A stretch of DNA of 11,753 nucleotides from SG8-41 sp032123035 (lineage in GTDB: Bacteria; Pseudomonadota; Gammaproteobacteria; Burkholderiales; SG8-41), in assembly GCA_032123035.1 (NCBI GenBank), contig JAQBFV010000269.1, forward strand, positions 1 through 11,753, given 5' to 3'. How positions within the stretch are numbered: the stretch's first letter is position 1; each line of letters opens with the position of its first letter. Made by a program: the position numbers and the translations under genes. Below, piece after piece: positions 5,567-10,264 of this stretch. Below the pieces are notes generated by a model, which was not told where the DNA came from, did no database searches, and saw only the letters and a program-made list of their open reading frames with translations.

Positions 5567-5847
5567 CCGCGGCACGCTTAGAGTTTCTCGCCGAAGTCAT
5601 CTATCACAATGAAGCGCAACCCGGTTTGGGCGAGCGCTTCACCGCAGCAGTGGAAGAAGCCGCAGCCCGCGCCCTCGCGTTTCCTCTCTCAGGCTCTCCT
5701 TGCGGCGCCAATGCGCGCCGGGTCATCGTCAACGGGTTTCGCTTCTCCCTGGTCTACCGCCCGGAACCAGACGGCATTGTCATATTCGCCGTTGCGCATC
5801 ATGCGCGGCGCCTTTTCTACTGGCGATCGCGTATGCGTGCTCGCTAA
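5545..5847 (+). pseudogene. ParE-type toxin gene with lost start codon
   Basis: From 5545 the frame reads AKRARFIAAARLEFLAEVIY, then LGERFTAAVEEAAARALAFP, SGSP and ARRVIVNGFRFSLVYRPEPD, ending FYWRSRMRAR. This is a full-length RelE/ParE-superfamily toxin of about 100 codons. Over its first 30 residues it aligns without gaps to the intact toxin at 7638-7937 (both have RF..AAR.E.L.EV.Y and later LGER), and the intact GTG start aligns with GCG at 5545-5547. No ATG, GTG or TTG exists until TTG 5626, which would delete about 27 N-terminal residues. The toxin is therefore probably not made, or made only from a weak internal start. The rest of the frame is open, so the inactivation looks recent. Its TAA stop (5845-5847) lies inside the attC R'' arm. 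Confidence 0.75.
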
Positions 5848-5933
5848 CTTTAGATGGTGCCGACGGGGGCCGCCAGCGCACCGCGGTATCAAAGCGTTCT
5901 GCCGGCCCGCGGCACACCAAGACGTTGGGCGTC
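5837..5933 (+). other. attC site of cassette 2
   Basis: The R'' arm GTGCTCGCTAAC (5837-5848) matches the reverse complement of the cassette start (GTTAGCGCGCAC, 5250-5261) at 11 of 12 bases, assigning this site to the cassette that begins at 5251. The inner stem pairs GGTGCCGACGGGGGCCG (from 5856) with GCCGGCCCGCGGCACACC (ending 5919), with bulges. The R' core is GTTGGGC (5924-5930), which belongs to the next cassette. The cleavage point is G5924/T5925. Confidence 0.82.
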
Positions 5934-6052
5934 GATAGCAACGACACGCCAGAATCGATGCGCCATTGAACCCAATGCCAGTCGGGAGTAGCGCCGCCGT
6001 CCCGAGACTTGGTTCCCGATAGGCGACGCAGTTCGCGAAACGGAGGAATGTC

Positions 6053-6502
6053 ATGAAGCTCACCCTTTCAAAGTTGCTCCTCATTAGCGCCATTTCTGGA
6101 GTCTCAATGGCTTCACAAGGCCAGACGCCTAGCCCAGGGCCGGAAATGATTTTGATCAAGACTACACAAAAGTCTCCGGATCAAGTCGTTGATGCAATCA
6201 AGTCCTATGCGAAAGCGAAAAAGTGGATTTACATGGGAGCAAACAAAGTGAAAAAGGGCCAAGTCATAATGGTCAAGGTGTGTGTTCCGCAGGTCGGGAA
6301 GTTGCTTTGGCCCATCGGTCTGCATGTGAGTGCAATGCTCCCTTGCGGAAATCTTGGTGTATACAAAGTCAAGGGTAAGACAGAAGTTTCAATGCTTCAT
6401 CCGCAGTACATGCAAGTCCTTTATCCGCACGCGGAGGTTGAGAAGGCGGTAGGAGTGGCTACTCCGCTACTTACGGAGATGCTTGCGGCAGTTTCGCAGT
6501 AG
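6053..6502 (+). CDS. exported DUF302-type protein
   Basis: A 149-residue protein with an N-terminal signal peptide: MKLTLSK, a hydrophobic core LLLISAISGVSMA (8-20) and a likely signal peptidase I site after residue 20. The mature part resembles the DUF302 domain: KSPDQVVDAIKSYAKAKKW (40-58), a central strand VIMVKVCVP (71-79), LPCGNLGVYKVKGKTEVSML (96-115) and a C-terminal helix. DUF302 proteins are small alpha/beta proteins of unknown function, some exported. Two cysteines (77 and 98) remain in the mature part and could pair in the periplasm. A clear ribosome binding site (GGAGG, 6042-6046) precedes the ATG. Base composition is visibly more AT-rich than the flanking host genes, as expected for a cassette acquired from elsewhere. 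It is the only gene in cassette 3. Confidence 0.72.
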   Translation: MKLTLSKLLLISAISGVSMASQGQTPSPGPEMILIKTTQKSPDQVVDAIKSYAKAKKWIYMGANKVKKGQVIMVKVCVPQVGKLLWPIGLHVSAMLPCGNLGVYKVKGKTEVSMLHPQYMQVLYPHAEVEKAVGVATPLLTEMLAAVSQ

Positions 6503-6512
6503 AAGTGCAGTT

Positions 6513-6629
6513 GACGCCCAACCCTTCGCTCAACCGGACGCGCCATGGCATGCCGCCGCCGGGCCTCATTTCATTTTGGCCCAGTGCCGTCACGCCGCGG
6601 CGCGTCGGTTAGCTCAAACGTTCGGCGTC
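6513..6629 (+). other. attC site of cassette 3
   Basis: This is the most typical attC of the array. R'' is GACGCCCAAC (6513-6522), the perfect 10-base reverse complement of the cassette start GTTGGGCGTC (5924-5933). L'' is CTCAACCGGACGCGCC (6529-6544) and L' is GGCGCGTCGGTTAGCTC (6599-6615). They pair except for one extra G in L'' (6536/6537) and a few end bases; an unpaired base at this place is the known strand-selection feature of attC sites. R' is GTTCGGCGTC (6620-6629). Confidence 0.92.
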
Positions 6630-6658
6630 TTGCGTAGTGTAACGTTACGCGTTACACT
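6630..6658 (+). promoter_or_regulatory. higBA promoter and palindromic operator
   Basis: TTGCGT (6630-6635), 17 bp spacer, TACACT (6653-6658) forms a moderate sigma-70 promoter. It is covered by a perfect inverted repeat, AGTGTAAC (6636-6643) and GTTACACT (6651-6658), with a second palindrome GTAACGTTAC (6639-6648) nested inside. This is the natural binding place for HigA. The predicted transcription start is about 6665, the GTG of higB. Confidence 0.7.
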
Positions 6659-6664
6659 CTGTCG

Positions 6665-6943
6665 GTGATCCGGAGCTTCAAGCACAAGAGCCTGCGCCGG
6701 TTCTTTGAGGAAGGCGTCAAGTCTGGCATTCGACCCGAGCACGCTGAGAGGCTGCGATTGGTCCTTGCGAGGCTGCAGGCGTCAACGACTCCGAAGGACA
6801 TGGATCTTCCCGGGCTTCGGCTACACGAGCTGAAGGGAGAAAGTAAAGGCACTTGGTCAGTGACCGTAAGCGGAAATTGGCGAGTGACTTTTCGGTTTGA
6901 GGAGAAGGATGTTTTTGACATCAACTATGTGGACTACCACTGA
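6665..6943 (+). CDS. higB: HigB family toxin (RelE/ParE superfamily, plasmid-killer type)
   Basis: A 92-residue HigB toxin, a ribosome-dependent mRNA interferase in characterised systems. Typical features are the start MIRSFKHKSLRRFFEEG (1-17), ERLRLVLARLQAS (29-41), PGLRLHELKGESKGTWSVTV (49-68) and the core NWRVTFRFE (71-79) followed by DVFDINYVDYH at the end. The GTG start (6665) lies 6 bases after the -10 hexamer with no ribosome binding site, so the message is probably leaderless. As in other higBA operons, and unlike most toxin-antitoxin pairs, the toxin gene comes first. higA starts 9 bp after its stop. Confidence 0.92.
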   Translation: MIRSFKHKSLRRFFEEGVKSGIRPEHAERLRLVLARLQASTTPKDMDLPGLRLHELKGESKGTWSVTVSGNWRVTFRFEEKDVFDINYVDYH

Positions 6944-6952
6944 GGCAGAACG

Positions 6953-7237
6953 ATGAGGCTGCACAACCCACCGCACCCGGGCGAGGTCTTGCGCGAGCTA
7001 TGCCTGAAGCCGCTTGACCTGAGCGTCTCGGAGGCAGCAAGAGCGCTTGGGGTGAGTCGGAAGACCCTGTCAGCCATACTGAACGGTCGGGCTGGAATTA
7101 GCCCCGAGATGGCGATTCGTCTTTCGATTGCTTTCGACACTTCGGCTGAGAGCTGGCTCAATCAGCAGACTCAGTACGACCTGTGGTCGGCTGAGAAGCG
7201 GCGCAAGAGTCTTCGGGTCGAGCGCCTGGCCGCGTGA
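6953..7237 (+). CDS. higA: HigA family antitoxin (XRE-type helix-turn-helix)
   Basis: A 94-residue antitoxin and autorepressor. It opens with MRLHNPPHPGEVLRE, the signature of the HigA family. The helix-turn-helix is at about 25-46 (SEAARALGVSRKTLSAIL), followed by NGRAGISPEMAIRLSIAFDT and the conserved SAESWLNQQTQYDLWSAEKR (64-83). The ATG follows GAGG (6942-6945) at a good distance, so translation should be stronger than that of higB. The likely operator is the palindrome at 6636-6658. Confidence 0.93.
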   Translation: MRLHNPPHPGEVLRELCLKPLDLSVSEAARALGVSRKTLSAILNGRAGISPEMAIRLSIAFDTSAESWLNQQTQYDLWSAEKRRKSLRVERLAA

Positions 7238-7241
7238 TGGC

Positions 7242-7352
7242 CAAGACGCCGAATCACGCGCTCGAGCCGACCGCCGCCAGCGGGCTTCGCGCGCCGGCGA
7301 TGCCCTCGTCGCTTTGCTCCTCGGCGGCGGCTCAGCGCGAGCGTTAGCCGTC
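7242..7352 (+). other. attC site of cassette 4 (higBA)
   Basis: The R'' arm CAAGACGCCGAAT (7242-7254) matches the reverse complement of the cassette start (6620-6632) at 12 of 13 bases. The single mismatch changes the usually invariant AAC to AAT. The inner stem pairs GCGCTCGAGCCGACCGCC (from 7258) with GGCGGCGGCTCAGCGC (ending about 7338). The R' core is GTTAGCC (7343-7349), with cleavage at G7343/T7344. Confidence 0.85.
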
Positions 7353-7413
7353 ACGAAGCAGCCTATCGACCGTCGCACGATGTAGACTCCACTACTCAGT
7401 ATCGGAGGCTCAT

Positions 7414-7641
7414 ATGTCGGACCTCGTCGAAGAACTTTCACGCAGAGCCCGCGCGCTACCCCCGGAGGAGCGGGTTCGCCTCGCGGAGGAGTTGCTCGCG
7501 ACCGTCCAGGAGGTTGACCCGGAAGTGGAAGCGGCCTGGGACGAGGAGATCAAGCGTCGAATCGCAGAGATCGATAGCGGCACAGCTACCCTCATCCCCG
7601 CCGAAGAGGTTTTCGCTGAGGTCCGCCGCCTGATTAAGTGA
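7414..7641 (+). CDS. addiction-module antitoxin (CHP02574 type)
   Basis: A 75-residue acidic antitoxin: LVEELSRRARALPPEERVRL (4-23), AEELLATVQEVDPEVEAAWD (24-43), EEIKRRIAEIDSGTATLIP and AEEVFAEVRRLIK at the end. It is paralogous to the antitoxin at 5318-5566 along its whole length. The ATG 7414 follows GGAGG (7404-7408). Its stop overlaps the GTG of the toxin gene (GTGA, 7638-7641), coupling their translation. Antitoxin-first order fits the ParD/ParE-type arrangement, though this antitoxin family is distinct from ParD. Confidence 0.85.
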   Translation: MSDLVEELSRRARALPPEERVRLAEELLATVQEVDPEVEAAWDEEIKRRIAEIDSGTATLIPAEEVFAEVRRLIK

Positions 7642-7937
7642 AGCTCGTCCGGTTTCACGACGCAGCACGGGTCGAACTGCTCAACGAGGTTCAGTACTAC
7701 GCCAGCATCAGCCCCACGCTCGGCGAACGCCTCGCCACCGCAGTGGAACAGGCGACGCTGCTCGCCTCCGAGTTTCCGGAGACGGGATCGCCGTACAAGT
7801 ACGGCACGCGACGCGTCTTCCCAAGGAAGTTCCCATTCTCCGTCGTCTACGTTGTTCGCGAATCTGAAGTCTACGTGCTCGCGCTTGCGCCCTTCCGTCG
7901 AAGGCCGGGTTACTGGCGCGCGCGCAAGGATGACTGA
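7638..7937 (+). CDS. ParE-type toxin (RelE/ParE superfamily)
   Basis: A 99-residue toxin: VRFHDAARVELLNEVQYYAS (4-23), SPTLGERLATAVEQATLLAS (25-44), EFPETGSPYKYGTRRVFPRK (45-64), FPFSVVYVVRESEVYVLALA (65-84) and the ending PFRRRPGYWRAR. The fold and the terminal R-R-P-x-Y-W-x-x-R match ParE/RelE-like toxins. ParE proper poisons gyrase while RelE relatives cut mRNA; sequence alone does not say which applies here. The GTG start overlaps the antitoxin stop, so translation depends on the antitoxin gene. This is the intact counterpart of the damaged toxin at 5545-5847. Confidence 0.85.
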   Translation: MKLVRFHDAARVELLNEVQYYASISPTLGERLATAVEQATLLASEFPETGSPYKYGTRRVFPRKFPFSVVYVVRESEVYVLALAPFRRRPGYWRARKDD

Positions 7938-7978
7938 CCGGCCGGGGAGATAGGTAACAAAAACGTAGGGGGACATGG

Positions 7979-8047
7979 GTGACGGACCGCGGGCTCACGG
8001 CGCTGACTGTCGGCAGAGGTCATGCCGCGGCTCGGCTGTCAGCCAAC
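7979..8047 (+). other. degenerate attC-like site between cassettes 5 and 6
   Basis: After the cassette 5 toxin, GTGACGG (7979-7985) matches seven bases of the expected R'' arm (GTGACGGCTAAC) and then diverges. A second weak candidate is AGGTAAC at 7952-7958. On the right, GTCAGCCAAC (8038-8047) matches at 8 of 10 positions, with two C/T differences, the core predicted by the R'' arm of cassette 6 (8318-8327). GGCGCTGAC (8009-8017) can pair with GTCAGCC across a hairpin. The GTT of the core has become GTC, so the site is probably inactive. Confidence 0.35.
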
Positions 8048-8073
8048 CCAAAGCTGAACTTCTCCCGCGGGCA

Positions 8074-8322
8074 GTGTGCGGCCAAGTGATCATGGCAGCC
8101 GCAGAATCGGTAGCGTCGCTGGCTATGTTCACGACCGACCGCTTACCCAAAGCCACTGTGTATCAACACACGCACGTTCTGCGGGCTGCGGTTAACGACG
8201 ACTTCCTGATCGAAGCGACAGTACTTCGCTTCGGCAAGTCGACCGCCTACGCCGAGGCAAGGGTTACGCTCGCAGCAAGTGGTGAGTTGGTTGCACGCGC
8301 CAGTGCGGAGTTTGCATGTTGA
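8074..8322 (+). CDS. PaaI-like hotdog thioesterase, 5'-truncated
   Basis: From GTG 8074 (alternatives GTG 8086 and ATG 8092) the product is 82 residues: VCGQVIMAAAESVASLAM, then KATVYQHTHVLRAAVNDDFL, IEATVLRFGKSTAYAEARVT and SGELVARASAEFAC. This is the central helix and the later strands of a PaaI/4HBT hotdog domain, in which Glu of AAAES sits where the catalytic acid is usually found. Complete relatives have some 40-60 more N-terminal residues. The frame is open upstream but shows no similarity and runs into the degenerate attC, so the 5' end of the gene seems lost. No ribosome binding site is evident. It may be a dead remnant. Its stop lies within the attC R'' arm of cassette 6. Confidence 0.6.
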   Translation: MCGQVIMAAAESVASLAMFTTDRLPKATVYQHTHVLRAAVNDDFLIEATVLRFGKSTAYAEARVTLAASGELVARASAEFAC

Positions 8323-8396
8323 CTAACAGGCATAATCCCTCGGTCAACCGCAGGCCCAGCAACGGGCTGTGCCTGCCGTTGGGACCCGGTTACCTC
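8318..8396 (+). other. attC site of cassette 6 (thioesterase)
   Basis: The R'' arm is GTTGACTAAC (8318-8327). The inner stem pairs GGTCAACCGCAGGCCCAGC (8342-8360) with GCTGTGCCTGCCGTTGGGAC (8366-8385), with few bulges. The R' core is GTTACCT (8389-8395), which departs from GTTRRRY. The stem has the same TCAACCG.../...CGTTGG style as the attC of cassette 3. An alternative reading is a plain hairpin terminator, but no T-run follows. Confidence 0.65.
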
Positions 8397-8415
8397 GAAC
8401 GCGAGAGGCTGCACG

Positions 8416-8994
8416 ATGGGAGACGTTAACCAGTTGACATACCTGAAACGGGTCATGCCGTCCGTCGCAGGTCCGATCATCGAAGTGGGGAGCAAGGACT
8501 ACGGAAGTACCGCGAGCTTTCGCGATTTCTACGAGGATCGCGAGTACGTCGGCATCGACATGCAGCCCGGTAAGAATGTCGACCTGGTCGTCGATCTAAC
8601 AAACGGAATCGGCAACTTGCCGGCGAGCCATTTTGCTCTTGGGATTTGCTGTTCGGTCTTGGAACACGTTACTCGGCCCTGGGTGTTTGCGGAGCACCTC
8701 ACCAGTGTTATCAGGCCTGGCGGGGCCTTGTACCTGTCGGCGCCATGGGTGTGGCGATACCACCCCTACCCTGATGACTATTTCCGTTTCTCATGGCGCG
8801 GAATAATGGAATTGTTTCCCAGCTTTGATTGGACCAATATCTGTTATGCCACCAATGTTCCGAACGAGTTCTTCGATATCGCCGCCAATCCCCATACCGA
8901 TGACAGTTTGGCCATTTTCGCCGAAACGCCTAAGGGAAAACGAAAGTATCTACCCTACCTGCATGTCAACATGCTGGGGATCAAGGACGCGTGA
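8416..8994 (+). CDS. class I SAM-dependent methyltransferase (Methyltransf_11 type)
   Basis: A 192-residue methyltransferase with a Rossmann-type fold that transfers methyl from S-adenosylmethionine. Motif I is IIEVGSKDYG (21-30), a slightly unusual glycine loop; the acidic residue binding the ribose is D48 in YVGIDM; CCSVLEHVTRPWVFAEHL (78-95) and RPGGALYLSAP (100-110) follow. The substrate side, WVWRYHPYPDDYFRFSWRG (111-129), has the HPYPDDYFRFS pattern common in sugar- or polysaccharide-associated methyltransferases, but the acceptor is not deducible. It starts at ATG 8416 behind GAGAGG (8402-8407) and lies directly after an attC, so it is probably cassette 7. GC content is visibly below that of the host genes. 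It ends in tandem stops (TGATGA, 8992-8997), and no attC could be assigned to its 3' side. Confidence 0.82.
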   Translation: MGDVNQLTYLKRVMPSVAGPIIEVGSKDYGSTASFRDFYEDREYVGIDMQPGKNVDLVVDLTNGIGNLPASHFALGICCSVLEHVTRPWVFAEHLTSVIRPGGALYLSAPWVWRYHPYPDDYFRFSWRGIMELFPSFDWTNICYATNVPNEFFDIAANPHTDDSLAIFAETPKGKRKYLPYLHVNMLGIKDA

Positions 8995-9304
8995 TGATCC
9001 CAACGCGTGTTCGACTTCTACGCGTCGCCGCAACGCATGCGGGACAGTCCTAACGATCGGTTCGACCGGACCAAGCGCAGACAGCTCCGGGCGGTTCGCC
9101 CGAGGTGTCAACGCATTCGGGGAACGTTTGCGGGCCGCTGAGCGGAGACGTTGATATGGCTTTCGTTGTCAACGGAGGCGAGCGGGCTGTGGAGATGGTT
9201 CCATGCGCCGGCGAAGGACGATCGTCGTAGCTAGCCTGGGCTCGAGCCTGCGGGTCGGCTGCCGCGCGGATAAGGCAGACTTCGCATCGCGGGAAGGAGC
9301 GCAC
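8995..9304. other. 310 bp gap at the right edge of the integron, no confident gene
   Basis: No gene with recognisable similarity is seen. After the tandem stops, the methyltransferase frame reopens from GTG 9007 to TGA 9139-9141 (44 codons, start VFDFYASPQRMRDSP). Its composition is protein-like, but it has no ribosome binding site or family match. A short inverted pair, TGTCAACG (about 9107-9114) and CGTTGATA (about 9149-9156), pairs at 7 of 8 positions and could be the outer arm of a very degenerate attC; no convincing inner stem accompanies it. The 3' end holds the ribosome binding site of the next gene (GGAAGGAG, about 9292-9299). Confidence 0.5.
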
Positions 9305-10006
9305 ATGAACGTACTGGACCGGGTGCACACGCTGACCTTTGATGCCTTCGGCACGATCCTCGACCTGGGCGGCAGCCACGCGCCGCGGCTGGGCGAGTTC
9401 CTCAAGTCAAAGGGCTCGCAGATGACGGCCGCCGCGCTGTGGGGACGCTGGCGTGCCCGCCAGCGCATCGAGCAGTACCAGGACAACCAGTTCTCCGCCG
9501 GCCACTACGGCTACCTGGATTCGACACGTCGCGCGCTGCTGTATACGTTGCGGGCGCTGAAGCTGCCATTCGATGAGGCGGACGTCGCCCGCATCCTGGA
9601 GGGCTGGCAGGAACTCAATCCTTTTCCCGACGCGCTGCCCGGCCTCGAGCGGCTGCGCGGCCGGTTCAAGCTCGCGATCCTGTCGAACGGCGAGCGGGAC
9701 TTCCTCGCCGATCTGGTGAAAAACCGCATTGGGATCGATTTCGATGCCGTGATCTCGGTGCAGGACGTTGGCGTGTTCAAGCCCAATCCGCAGGTCTACC
9801 GCTATGCGGCGCGCGTGCTGCAGGCGGAGCCTGGCGAATTGATGATGGTCTCGGCCCACAGCTTCGATGCGGTCGGCGCGCGCGTGTCCGGGTATCGAGC
9901 GGCCTATGTCAACCGCTACGATCTTCCCTACGACGAGACGCCGTACCGGGCCGATGTCGAGGCGCTTGATTTTCTCGACCTGGCGGAGAAGCTGGGCTGC
10001 GCGTAG
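9305..10006 (+). CDS. HAD family hydrolase (type II haloacid dehalogenase-like)
   Basis: A 233-residue cytosolic HAD hydrolase. The nucleophile is D13 in LTFDAFGTILD. The second motif is ILSNGERDF (S127-N128), the third is K159 in VGVFKPNPQVYRYA, and the acidic motif is VSAHSFDAVGARVSGY with D188. The F-D-x-[FY]-G-T start, the long cap helix region and SNG match L-2-haloacid dehalogenases rather than phosphatases. The family's S-S-N is S-A-H here, so dehalogenase activity is not certain. The start at ATG 9305 is chosen for its strong ribosome binding site (GGAAGGAG), although the frame is open further upstream. It converges with the copper genes, 13 bp away. Confidence 0.88.
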   Translation: MNVLDRVHTLTFDAFGTILDLGGSHAPRLGEFLKSKGSQMTAAALWGRWRARQRIEQYQDNQFSAGHYGYLDSTRRALLYTLRALKLPFDEADVARILEGWQELNPFPDALPGLERLRGRFKLAILSNGERDFLADLVKNRIGIDFDAVISVQDVGVFKPNPQVYRYAARVLQAEPGELMMVSAHSFDAVGARVSGYRAAYVNRYDLPYDETPYRADVEALDFLDLAEKLGCA

Positions 10007-10019
10007 GCGGGCGTGCCGA

Positions 10020-10226
10020 TCAGCCCTGCAGCGCGGCCTCGTAGCCTTCTTCCTTGACCGCGTTGATGAGGACCTGCACATCTGCGCTGCCCTTGACCAC
10101 GGCCTGTGCTTTTTCCAGGCTCACGTCGGCGGCCTCGACGCCGGCGACTTCGCTCAGCGCCTTGGTGACGGCCATCACGCAGTGATTGCAGGTCATGCCG
10201 CTGACGTTGAGGGTGGTGGCTTGCAT
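10020..10226 (-). CDS. copZ: heavy-metal-associated (HMA) domain copper chaperone
   Basis: A 68-residue single HMA domain of the CopZ type, which carries Cu(I) in the cytosol to the copper ATPase. The metal-binding loop is GMTCNHC with the two Cys of CxxC, followed by VTKALSEVAGVEAADVSLEK and NAVKEEGYEAAL, the standard beta-alpha-beta-beta-alpha-beta pattern. The start at ATG 10226 follows AGGAGAAAG; a start 7 codons earlier (10247) is possible but would add a basic tail not usual for the family. It lies 38 bp downstream of the copper ATPase gene on the same strand, so the two probably form one operon. Confidence 0.92.
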   Translation of the reverse strand: MQATTLNVSGMTCNHCVMAVTKALSEVAGVEAADVSLEKAQAVVKGSADVQVLINAVKEEGYEAALQG

Positions 10227-10264
10227 CGGCTTTCTCCTGAGTCGCATTGCGAAACGATCAATCG

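Larger units (their letters stand above)
3360..8994. mobile_element. chromosomal integron: intI, attI and a gene-cassette array
   Basis: The layout is that of a complete integron. The integrase gene is on the - strand, a recombination site lies just upstream of it, and a train of short + strand cassettes follows, each ending in an attC-type imperfect palindrome. Cassette junctions (cleavage between G and TT of the core site) are: cassette 1 4602-5250, 2 5251-5924, 3 5925-6620, 4 6621-7343, 5 7344-about 8038, 6 about 8039-8389, and 7 from 8390 with no resolved 3' end. The attC sites differ in length and stem sequence. This suggests recruitment from varied sources rather than the uniform repeats of Vibrio superintegrons. 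There is no transposase, and no class 1 3' conserved segment, so this is a sedentary-type integron. The right limit is set at the end of the methyltransferase gene. Confidence 0.88.

Noticed and set aside
7975..8073. N-terminal extension of the thioesterase from ATG 7975
   Set aside because: The added residues are low-complexity, show no hotdog similarity and are encoded by the degenerate recombination site.
5182..8396. CRISPR array or simple dispersed repeats
   Set aside because: The spaced palindromes differ from each other in length and stem sequence and separate genes. They pair with cassette starts, which fits attC and not CRISPR.
9007..9141. 44-codon gene after the methyltransferase
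   Set aside because: No ribosome binding site, no recognised family and no conservation evidence, so it is described only as part of the gap.
9104..9157. attC site of cassette 7
   Set aside because: One outer arm pair matches 7 of 8 bases, but there is no inner stem and no agreement with the cassette start at 8389.
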